Source: Clostridia bacterium
GTDB lineage: Bacteria > Bacillota > Clostridia > Oscillospirales > CAG-272
DNA: 6,828 bases
Reading direction: 5' to 3'
Assembly: GCA_017452565.1 (NCBI GenBank)
Contig: JAFTMF010000025.1
Coordinates: forward strand, 1-6,828
Shown here: positions 1 through 5,213 of the stretch, piece after piece
How positions within the stretch are numbered: the first letter of the stretch is position 1
Layout of the letters: each line of letters opens with the position of its first letter
Position numbers and translations under genes: made by a program
Notes under the pieces: generated by a model
Seen by the model: the letters and a program-made list of their open reading frames with translations, nothing else
What the model was told of the DNA's origin: nothing
The model's database searches: none

Positions 1-22
1 ATTCGTAGTATTTTGTGCGGTA

Positions 23-77
23 GACCTCTTCCGTCACGCCTACGGCGTGCCACCTTCCCCGTAGGGGAAGGCTTTGG
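23..77. repeat. Double-hairpin intergenic repeat, copy 1
   Basis: Two adjacent perfect stems are visible: CACGCC (35-40) with GGCGTG (44-49) around a TAC loop, and CCTTCCCC (53-60) with GGGGAAGG (64-71) around a GTA loop. The outer end is GACCTCTTCCGTC (23-35) and the other end is CTTTGG. The reverse complement matches the element at 4553-4619 at both ends and in the CCTTCCCC stem, but the other stem has a different sequence in the two copies. It resembles palindromic intergenic repeats common in Oscillospirales genomes (recollection, not searched). Function is unknown; it may be a mobile palindromic unit or a processing or termination structure. Confidence 0.75.
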
Positions 78-130
78 TTTGTGCATATTGCTAATGCGTC
101 TTTCTAATGAATACTTTTTCGACAGACTGT

Positions 131-305
131 GGAGTTGCCTTAAAAAGGCAACTCCCACAATTCGGCTTCGCCGAATTGCAAGGAGGTGGGCAGAATGCCC
201 TCCTCCGGCGCAAAGGGCGAAACACCCTTATCGGCGTTTTTTTTTTGCGAACTTTTTTCTTTGCGCCTACGTCGGCCAAAGACAAAAGTGGTCGAGCAAT
301 TCGCA
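131..305. repeat. 175-bp triple-hairpin repeat, copy 1
   Basis: This stretch aligns without gaps to 4753-4927 (constant offset 4622) with 15 differences by hand count, about 91% identity. The first 76 bp are identical. They form three consecutive stems: 131-141 with 145-155 (11 bp, AAA loop), 158-166 with 170-178 (9 bp, TTC loop), and 182-191 with 197-206 (10 positions, one T-T mismatch). A ten-T run follows at 237-246, then a weaker conserved stem, CTTTG (259-263) with CAAAG (277-281) plus an inner GCC/GGC. Open frames on both strands cross it, but their translations differ by many amino-acid changes between the copies, so I treat it as non-coding. It could be a non-autonomous mobile unit, a BIME-like element or a structured RNA. 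Confidence 0.85.
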
Positions 306-336
306 CCTCACCTACCCTCTGTGCAGCCCTTTCATA

Positions 337-365
337 TAGACACACGCAGAATTATTTGCTATAAT
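337..365 (+). promoter_or_regulatory. Sigma-A-type promoter of the sigma factor operon
   Basis: The -35 box TAGACA (337-342) matches the consensus at five of six bases. A 17-bp spacer leads to a perfect TATAAT -10 box (360-365), preceded by TGC, which makes it an extended -10. The transcript should start around 371-373, leaving a leader of about 83 bases before the ATG at 455. It is the best consensus promoter in the window, so basal expression of this operon probably uses the housekeeping sigma factor rather than strict autoregulation. Confidence 0.85.
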
Positions 366-441
366 AGCACTTGCAAGCGTCATATTCAGCAAAAACTATC
401 GACTATATGGGTGAAGACATAACGCGCGGTGTCAAAAACAC

Positions 442-450
442 GGAAAGGAG
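442..450 (+). promoter_or_regulatory. Ribosome binding site fixing the sigma factor start
   Basis: GGAAAGGAG ends four bases before the ATG at 455. The alternative in-frame ATG at 371 sits on the predicted transcription start and has no ribosome binding site, so it is not used here. Confidence 0.85.
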
Positions 451-454
451 CCTT

Positions 455-1015
455 ATGAATGATCTGAACATCATCGAGCTGTTGTGGGAACGCTCGGAAG
501 CCGCTTTGGACGAGATTTCCGACCAGTATTCCCGACTGTACAAATCTGTTCTTCGTGAAATTCTCGGAGACGACTCGGACACGGAGGAGTGTGCCAACGA
601 CCTTCTGCTGGCGGTGTGGAACAGCATTCCTCCCAACCGTCCCGACAGCCTGCCTGCATATATCTGCAAGCTCGCCCGCCGCATCGGCATCGACCGACTC
701 CGCTATAGCACACGGCAAAAGCGAAACGGCGGCTATACCATTGCCCTGTCCGAGCTGGAAGAGTGCCTGCCCGATGGCGAGCCTGCCGACGACAGCCGTG
801 AGCAATCCCAGCGGATTCGGGAGGTGCTGACCGAATTTCTCAAAGCACTCGACCCCGAAACCCAAATCTTATTTATCCGCCGATACGTATATCTTGAATC
901 AGTGACCGACCTTGCCAAGCGGTTTGAAATGAAGGAAAACCGCATCTCTGCAAGGCTGTACCGCGCAAGACTCAAACTGAAACGAATGCTTGAAAAGGAG
1001 GGTATTACCCTATGA
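455..1015 (+). CDS. ECF-like sigma-70 family RNA polymerase sigma factor
   Basis: The 186-aa product has the size and two-domain layout of an extracytoplasmic-function sigma factor, which binds core RNA polymerase and directs it to a small set of promoters. Residues about 15-88 look like sigma region 2 (LYKSVLREILGDDSDTEEC, AVWNSIPP, AYICKLARRIGIDRLR, the usual helix pattern ending in the -10-binding helix). A charged linker, about 89-120, is followed by region 4 at about 122-182, with a helix-turn-helix around SVTDLAKRFEMKENRISARLYRARLKLKRML that contacts the -35 box. No region 1 or 3 is present. The stop codon overlaps the start of the next gene (ATGA, 1012-1015), which indicates translational coupling and fits the usual sigma/anti-sigma arrangement. 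The ECF subgroup and target promoters cannot be read from this sequence. The family call is secure; the signal sensed is unknown. Confidence 0.92.
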   Translation: MNDLNIIELLWERSEAALDEISDQYSRLYKSVLREILGDDSDTEECANDLLLAVWNSIPPNRPDSLPAYICKLARRIGIDRLRYSTRQKRNGGYTIALSELEECLPDGEPADDSREQSQRIREVLTEFLKALDPETQILFIRRYVYLESVTDLAKRFEMKENRISARLYRARLKLKRMLEKEGITL

Positions 1016-1902
1016 AACTGACACGCCAAGAAAAACTCGCCGATCACCTCACTGAGATCGACTCAGATCTGCTGCATAGCGCCTACGAGATCGACGATGC
1101 CGAGAAGCTCGCCGATTATGCGAAAGCCAAACACGCCTACGCCCCCAAGCTACCCGTATTTCGGAGATTAGCGGTTGTGGCTGCCTGCCTGATGCTGACT
1201 GTTGCCACCGTCTTTGCTCTGCCCCTTGCCTTCTCCCGTGAGGAAGCGACCACTACGCCTGCAGTAACCACTCCTGCCCCCGAGGGGGACAAAATCGTCC
1301 TGCCGCCCGTGCGAGTGGGACAAAAAGGAATTCACCAAGGAATGATTTCATCTGATTTTTCTACAGTTGACCAATTATATGCGTACTCCGATGCAATTGC
1401 TCATGTACGCGTGGGAAATTGGCTGGAAGAAAGCGAATACTATACTTATTTCGAAGCAGAGGTGGTAGAATTATACTCCGGAACGCTCCCCGATCATTTT
1501 ATTCTGGAACAATTCGCAAGTTCCGGATTTACCATTTTAGGGTATCCTGTTTTCACTTATGGAAATGAATACATTCTGTTTTTGAAAAAAGATACCGACA
1601 TTCCTGAGGACGGTTGCCACTATCCCAACAATAACACCTATCTCAGCAGCGGCGGGCATCCCAGCGTTTTGGAAGTATCAACCAATTCCGAAGGAGAGCA
1701 ATATTTTGTCGACCGATTCTATTTTATCGAAACCAGTAGATTATCCTTCCGAAATTATTATGAGGACACTTCCGTTGCAACCAGTGTCTCTACTGCGCTT
1801 TATCAACGTGATTCCGTCGGTCAAAAACTAAGTAAAAATTATGAAAAGATTTATGCTGTTGACGATCTTGTAGATTATATAGATACGCTCAAACAGAACT
1901 AA
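1012..1902 (+). CDS. Putative membrane-anchored anti-sigma factor / sensor
   Basis: This 296-aa protein has an acidic and basic cytoplasmic stretch (about 1-50, with LTEIDSDLLHSAYEID), one membrane segment at about 52-74 (RLAVVAACLMLTVATVFALPL), a Thr/Pro-rich linker (about 79-100) and an outer domain of about 195 residues. The short cytoplasmic part followed by an RxAxxAACLxL helix is typical of Clostridia anti-sigma-like proteins encoded after ECF sigma genes (family knowledge). It lacks the HxxxCxxC zinc motif of classical ZAS anti-sigma factors. The outer domain has the pattern STVDQLYAYSDAIAHVRV, then YFEAEVVELYSG and GYPVFTYGNEYILFL, which looks beta-rich; I cannot name the family. A strong AAAAGGAGGG site (993-1002) lies inside the upstream gene, and translation is coupled by the ATGA overlap. 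Hand-counted GC falls from 59% (1021-1320) to 40% (1321-1900), precisely at the linker/outer domain border. The anti-sigma role rests mainly on position and topology. Confidence 0.75.
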   Translation: MKLTRQEKLADHLTEIDSDLLHSAYEIDDAEKLADYAKAKHAYAPKLPVFRRLAVVAACLMLTVATVFALPLAFSREEATTTPAVTTPAPEGDKIVLPPVRVGQKGIHQGMISSDFSTVDQLYAYSDAIAHVRVGNWLEESEYYTYFEAEVVELYSGTLPDHFILEQFASSGFTILGYPVFTYGNEYILFLKKDTDIPEDGCHYPNNNTYLSSGGHPSVLEVSTNSEGEQYFVDRFYFIETSRLSFRNYYEDTSVATSVSTALYQRDSVGQKLSKNYEKIYAVDDLVDYIDTLKQN

Positions 1903-1910
1903 CCCCTCCA

Positions 1911-1936
1911 AACTCCTCCCATTCGGGAGGAGTTTT
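1911..1936 (+). terminator. Hairpin terminator after the sigma operon
   Basis: A perfect 10-bp stem, AACTCCTCCC (1911-1920) with GGGAGGAGTT (1925-1934), closes an ATTC loop, eight bases after the stop codon. The U-tract is short (four T, two of them in the stem), so termination may be incomplete. Confidence 0.75.
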
Positions 1937-1970
1937 CGAATTCCAATCGAAACAGAAGTGAGCCGTACCA

Positions 1971-2008
1971 CCCCAAGGCTCTCTTCGAGGGAGCGCCGAC
2001 GGACGCAT
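1971..2008. repeat. Possible diverged hairpin repeat
   Basis: A 7-bp stem including one T-G wobble spans 1978-1994 (GCTCTCT with AGGGAGC). The flanks CCAAG (1974-1978) and GACGGA (1998-2003) recall the ends of the element at 4553-4619, but the match is short. The rest of 1937-2113 shows no gene or clear structure. Confidence 0.35.
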
Positions 2009-2113
2009 CCAAAGCGAACCGCCCGAAACGACCGTCCAAAGGGCGTTCCGCCTGCAGAGGGATGACTTTTTCACCTTTCTTCCAATTATTTTTCGCAAAA
2101 GCGGATTTTCGCA

Positions 2114-2142
2114 TTGCTTTTTTCGGAAATCTATGGTACACT
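2114..2142 (+). promoter_or_regulatory. Promoter of the first CotH lipoprotein gene
   Basis: A -35 box TTGCTT (2114-2119), a 17-bp spacer and a -10 box TACACT (2137-2142) preceded by TGG give an extended -10 sigma-A-type promoter. The core TATGGTACACTATTA is almost identical to that before the second CotH gene (TATGCTACACTAATA), so the two genes are probably expressed under similar conditions. Confidence 0.75.
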
Positions 2143-2186
2143 ATTAAGAATGAGACTATTTTATCGAAATTTCAACGGAGGAACTT

Positions 2187-4499
2187 ATGGTGCGAAAACT
2201 GTTGCTGTCGATCTTGCTGCTTTGTCTGCTCTGCCTTTCGTGGGGCTGTACCGCTGCCACCCAATCGGCGCAAACTACCACTCCCCCTGCCAATACAACC
2301 ACCCTCACCACCGAGCCCGAAGAGCCCCCCACCGAGCCGGGGACTCCCATCACCGTCCGCTACAAGCTGAACATCCCCCGTGCAGGGGAACTGTACGGCG
2401 AGAGCGAGCAGACCGTCCTCTACGGCGAGAGTGCCTCCACCGAAATCCGGGTGGAAGCCGAGCTGGGCTACCGCTTCGTAGGTTGGAGCGACGGCGTAGA
2501 ATCCCTCACCCGTGAAGGCGATTGCCCCGACGAGGACACCGTCTACACCGCCATCTTCGAATACGATACGCTGGAGCTGCCGGTTGTCTCCATCACTACC
2601 GAGACCGGCAAGGACGTCACCTCCAAGGTGGACGATATCGCCGGCACCATCGCCATCACCAACTGCGACGAGGCCTTCGAGCTGGAGGAAATGGAGATGG
2701 AAATCCGAGGCCGAGGCAATTTCTCTTGGAAAACCGCCAAAAAATCCTATCGGGTGAAGCTTTCCCACAGCGAAAATCTGCTGGGACAGGGATCGGGCAA
2801 GGCACGCTCCTGGACGCTGATCGCCAACCACTGCGATCAGTCGCTGATCCGCAACTACATTACGCTGGGCTATGCCCGCAAACTGGAGAATCTCTCCTTC
2901 ATCTCCACCGCTATCAGCGTGGATCTCTACTTAAACGGCGAATATCGGGGGGTTTACTCCCTTTGCCAGCAAAATCAAGTCCACGAATATCGGGTGAACA
3001 TCCCCGAGAATCCCTACAGCCTGCAGACCGGCTATCTCATCGAGATGTCCAACTACGCCGAGGAAAACGTCTTCCACGCAGGCGGCAGACGCTACGAAAC
3101 CAAGAGCGATCTCTCCCCCGAGCCCGAGCTGTACGAGCAGCAGCAGGCCTACATCGCCGGCATCGTCCAGCGCTGCTGGGAAGCGGTGGAGCGAGGCGAT
3201 CGGGCAGAGATTGAGGCTCTCTTAGATATCCCCTCGGTGGTAGACGCCTACATCGTAGAGGAGCTCTTCAAAAACAAGGACGACGGCTGGGACTCCTTCT
3301 ATCTGTACTATGACGCCACCAAGGAGGGCGAAGTCCTCCACTTCGGCCCGATCTGGGACTTTGACCTTACCGGCGGCAATGCCGACGACGGCTGTGAGCA
3401 TCCCGAGGGACTGTGGGCAGGAGTTGGCGGTCAGATGCAGGACAACGGATGGTTCCTTGCTCTGCTGAATCAAAGCTGGTTCCGAGAGCTGGTTGCGGAG
3501 CGCTGGAACTCCCTCAAGGGCGAGACCGATCAGATCCCCGCCGCCATTTTGGCCGAGGCAAAGCGCGGATTTGCCGCCTACAGCCGCAACTTTGATAAGT
3601 GGGACATCTTCGGCAGGCGCATCAATTTAGAGCCGCCTCAGGTCACCGCACTTTCCAGCTACACCGAGCATTATGAATATTACGCCGATTGGATGGCACG
3701 GCGCATCCTTTGGCTGGACGGCTTTTTCAACGATCCCGCCTACGCCTATGACGGCAATCTCCCTCTGGAGGGCGACGGCACTGCCGAGTCTCCCTATCTG
3801 ATCCGATCTGCAGAGGAATTTCTGCTCTTCACCCTTGCAATGGACGAGGGCAAGCAGTTCGACGGGCAGTTTTTCCGTCAGACCGCCGACATTGATCTGA
3901 CCGCCATCGACGGCTACGCAGGCGTTGGCGAGCGCCACACCTTTGCCGGTTGCTACGACGGCGCCGGTCACACCATCTGCGCAAGGCTGTCGGGCTACGA
4001 TGCCTGCATCTTCCCCTACGTCACCGGCACGGTGATGAATCTCTTCACCGAAGGCGAGGGAGCTAACAGCCATCACGCCGCCGGCATTTGCAGAAGTGTG
4101 CGTAGTGGCGGTAAAATCGTGAATTGCGGCTCGTCTATGACCCTCTCTGCCGAGCGGACGGGAGGCATCGCAAACTCCAACCAAACGGGCGGAGGGATGA
4201 TTGCCGGATGCGTGTTCGTAGGCAATATCAGCGGCAGCCTCACGGTATCCCCCATCAATTGCTACAACGAAGGACGGGGAGGCGAGTTTTTCGGAAACTG
4301 CTACCGTCCCGATCTCCCCCACAACACCGCCGAGATTGATCCTGCCACCCCCAAGAACGAGAGCGTGGTAGAGATGGCATCGATGGCAGATATGCTGAAC
4401 GCCAATCTGCAGGCAGTTGCCGCCTTCGCCGGCGTGGATGCCAGCGACCTTTGCAAATGGGCAAGCGTAGACGGCGTCCCCGTGATGATCGCAAAATGA
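2187..4499 (+). CDS. CotH-family surface lipoprotein kinase with beta-helix tail
   Basis: This 770-aa protein starts with a signal peptide ending in LSWGC (Cys21), an imperfect lipobox. A Thr/Pro/Glu linker (about 26-54) and an InlB-like repeat domain follow (about 55-126, GYRFVGWSDG, DTVYTAIFEY). The CotH domain spans about 130-515. Its landmarks are RGRGNFSW (174-181), KKSYRVKL (185-192), NHCDQSLIRN (214-223), VDLYLNGEYRGVY (245-257), FKNKDDGWDSFYLY (361-374) and GPIWDFDLTGGN (387-398). CotH proteins are atypical protein kinases, known from spore coats, that use paired Asp residues; by analogy these are Asp365/366 and Asp391/393. Residues about 524-770 begin GDGTAESPYLI and contain DIDL and YDGAGHTI, typical of GLUG-like surface beta-helices. 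Nine cysteines lie in this tail. Position 261 is Gln where the paralogue has Glu (LCQQ versus LCEQ). GGAGG (2177-2181) supports the start. Likely outside the membrane; substrate unknown. Confidence 0.88.
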   Translation: MVRKLLLSILLLCLLCLSWGCTAATQSAQTTTPPANTTTLTTEPEEPPTEPGTPITVRYKLNIPRAGELYGESEQTVLYGESASTEIRVEAELGYRFVGWSDGVESLTREGDCPDEDTVYTAIFEYDTLELPVVSITTETGKDVTSKVDDIAGTIAITNCDEAFELEEMEMEIRGRGNFSWKTAKKSYRVKLSHSENLLGQGSGKARSWTLIANHCDQSLIRNYITLGYARKLENLSFISTAISVDLYLNGEYRGVYSLCQQNQVHEYRVNIPENPYSLQTGYLIEMSNYAEENVFHAGGRRYETKSDLSPEPELYEQQQAYIAGIVQRCWEAVERGDRAEIEALLDIPSVVDAYIVEELFKNKDDGWDSFYLYYDATKEGEVLHFGPIWDFDLTGGNADDGCEHPEGLWAGVGGQMQDNGWFLALLNQSWFRELVAERWNSLKGETDQIPAAILAEAKRGFAAYSRNFDKWDIFGRRINLEPPQVTALSSYTEHYEYYADWMARRILWLDGFFNDPAYAYDGNLPLEGDGTAESPYLIRSAEEFLLFTLAMDEGKQFDGQFFRQTADIDLTAIDGYAGVGERHTFAGCYDGAGHTICARLSGYDACIFPYVTGTVMNLFTEGEGANSHHAAGICRSVRSGGKIVNCGSSMTLSAERTGGIANSNQTGGGMIAGCVFVGNISGSLTVSPINCYNEGRGGEFFGNCYRPDLPHNTAEIDPATPKNESVVEMASMADMLNANLQAVAAFAGVDASDLCKWASVDGVPVMIAK

Positions 4500-4511
4500 T
4501 GAAATGAACCG

Positions 4512-4542
4512 AAATCCCGACGAAAGTCGGGATTTTTGTTTT
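4512..4542 (+). terminator. Rho-independent terminator of the first CotH gene
   Basis: A perfect 10-bp stem, AAATCCCGAC (4512-4521) with GTCGGGATTT (4526-4535), closes a GAAA tetraloop and is followed by TTGTTTT. It lies 12 bases after the stop codon and is the strongest terminator in the window, so the second CotH gene needs its own promoter. Confidence 0.93.
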
Positions 4543-4552
4543 AGGGGGAAGC

Positions 4553-4619
4553 CAAGCCTTCCCCTCTGGGGAAGGTGGATTGGAGTTCGTAGAAGACAAA
4601 CTCCAAGACGGAAGAGGTC
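4553..4619. repeat. Double-hairpin intergenic repeat, copy 2 (inverted)
   Basis: This is the opposite-orientation relative of 23-77. Shared parts are CCAAGCC, the stem CCTTCCCC (4557-4564) with GGGGAAGG (4568-4575), GTGG, and the end GACGGAAGAGGTC (4607-4619). The middle stem here is TTGGAGTT (4580-4587) with AACTCCAA (4599-4606), unrelated to the CACGCC/GGCGTG stem of copy 1 although pairing is kept. Confidence 0.75.
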
Positions 4620-4641
4620 GGCAGAGGCGTTGCCTCTGCCG
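4619..4641. repeat. Perfect 10-bp inverted repeat
   Basis: CGGCAGAGGC (4619-4628) pairs with GCCTCTGCCG (4632-4641) across a GTT loop. It abuts the end of the preceding repeat and could be part of the same composite unit. No T-tract follows on the + strand, so it is not an obvious terminator. Confidence 0.6.
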
Positions 4642-4654
4642 CTCCGAACGATAA

Positions 4655-4708
4655 GCCCTCCCCTACGGGTTTAGACAGACTCGTCGCTCCCTGCGCAGAG
4701 GTGGGGGC
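4655..4708. repeat. Long imperfect dyad in the intergenic cluster
   Basis: GCCCTCCCCT (4655-4664) can pair with AGGTGGGGGC (4699-4708) with one mismatch and one wobble, enclosing a 34-base loop that ends in the palindrome CTGCGCAG (4691-4698). A further small stem lies at 4733-4750 (CCCTT with AAGGG). Only one copy is in the window, so calling it a repeat family member is inference from its setting. Confidence 0.4.
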
Positions 4709-4752
4709 ACGCTTTTTCGATAGTTTTCGTCACCCTTTTTCTAAGAAGGGCT

Positions 4753-4927
4753 GGAGTTGCCTTAAAAAGGCAACTCCCACAATTCGGCTTCGCCGAATTG
4801 CAAGGAGGTGGGCAGAATGCCCTCCTCCAGCGCAGAGGGCGAAACTCTCCTACCGGCGTTTCTCTTTTGCGAACTTTTTTCTTTGCGCCTACTTCGGCCA
4901 AAGAAAATAGTGGACGAGCGGTGCGCA
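4753..4927. repeat. 175-bp triple-hairpin repeat, copy 2
   Basis: This is a gap-free match to 131-305 in the same orientation. The three hairpins (4753-4777, 4780-4800, 4804-4828) are identical to copy 1, while differences accumulate afterwards. The ten-T run of copy 1 is interrupted here (TTTCTCTTTT, 4859-4868). The late weak stem (4881-4903) is retained, with its only change in the loop. Like copy 1, it lies upstream of a promoter on the same strand. Confidence 0.85.
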
Positions 4928-4977
4928 AGATGTGAATATCGGTGCACCGAGGTAGAGTGCGGTGGAAATCGCACGAA

Positions 4978-5003
4978 CGGACAGTCCGGAGGCCTGTCCC
5001 TAC
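4978..5003. repeat. 26-bp palindromic direct repeat, copy 1
   Basis: GGACAG (4979-4984) pairs with CTGTCC (4994-4999), and an inner CC/GG pair closes a GGA loop, with one mismatch between the two stems. All 26 bases, including the trailing CTAC, recur at 5060-5085. Such units are scattered in Oscillospirales genomes (recollection, not searched). Confidence 0.8.
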
Positions 5004-5059
5004 GGGTATAATCGTATCCGCATCACATTGAGGGTTTGCTTTGCGGTGGGCGTTCGATG

Positions 5060-5085
5060 CGGACAGTCCGGAGGCCTGTCCCTAC
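5060..5085. repeat. 26-bp palindromic direct repeat, copy 2
   Basis: Identical to the 26-bp unit 82 bp upstream, including the GGACAG/CTGTCC stem (5061-5066 with 5076-5081). Both copies are preceded by GCGGTGG at 17-19 bp, but the rest of the 56-bp spacer shows no clear similarity to the other flanks. It ends 56 bp before the next promoter. Confidence 0.8.
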
Positions 5086-5141
5086 AAGTTCGGTGGAGGC
5101 GCTCCTTCCGTGGACTTTTTTTGCAAATTTACTAAACCCGA

Positions 5142-5170
5142 TTGATTTTCCCATCTAAATATGCTACACT
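5142..5170 (+). promoter_or_regulatory. Promoter of the second CotH lipoprotein gene
   Basis: A -35 box TTGATT (5142-5147), a 17-bp spacer and a -10 box TACACT (5165-5170) preceded by TGC form an extended -10 promoter with the same -10 and spacing as the first CotH gene. The predicted start near 5177 lies downstream of the in-frame ATG at 5142, which excludes that longer start. Confidence 0.8.
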
Positions 5171-5197
5171 AATAACAGATACTTTTACCGAGCATCG

Positions 5198-5206
5198 AAA
5201 GGAGGT
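5198..5206 (+). promoter_or_regulatory. Ribosome binding site fixing the second CotH start
   Basis: AAAGGAGGT is a near-perfect Shine-Dalgarno sequence seven bases before the ATG at 5214. That start also gives a clean lipoprotein signal peptide, unlike the upstream ATG at 5142. Confidence 0.92.
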
Positions 5207-5213
5207 CTGCCGT

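Noticed and set aside
91..364. Open frames on both strands across the first 175-bp repeat
   Set aside because: They cross stacked hairpins and have no good ribosome binding site. The translation of the second copy (4671-4928, minus) has many amino-acid replacements outside the identical core. They look like by-products of the repeat.
371..454. Longer sigma factor start at the ATG at 371
   Set aside because: It coincides with the predicted transcription start, lacks a ribosome binding site, and adds residues not expected in an ECF factor.
2172..2831. Minus-strand open frame of 219 aa, and a similar one of 231 aa at 3627-4322
   Set aside because: Both are antisense shadows of the first CotH gene without supporting start signals or recognisable domains.
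4978..5085. CRISPR array
   Set aside because: Only two 26-bp palindromic units with a single 56-bp spacer, no further repeats and no cas genes.
4543..5141. tRNA, riboswitch or known small RNA
   Set aside because: I see no cloverleaf, conserved riboswitch core or 3' CCA-like end; the structures are simple independent hairpins.
5142..5213. Longer start for the second CotH protein
   Set aside because: It begins inside the -35 box and would put 24 residues before a clean lipoprotein signal peptide.
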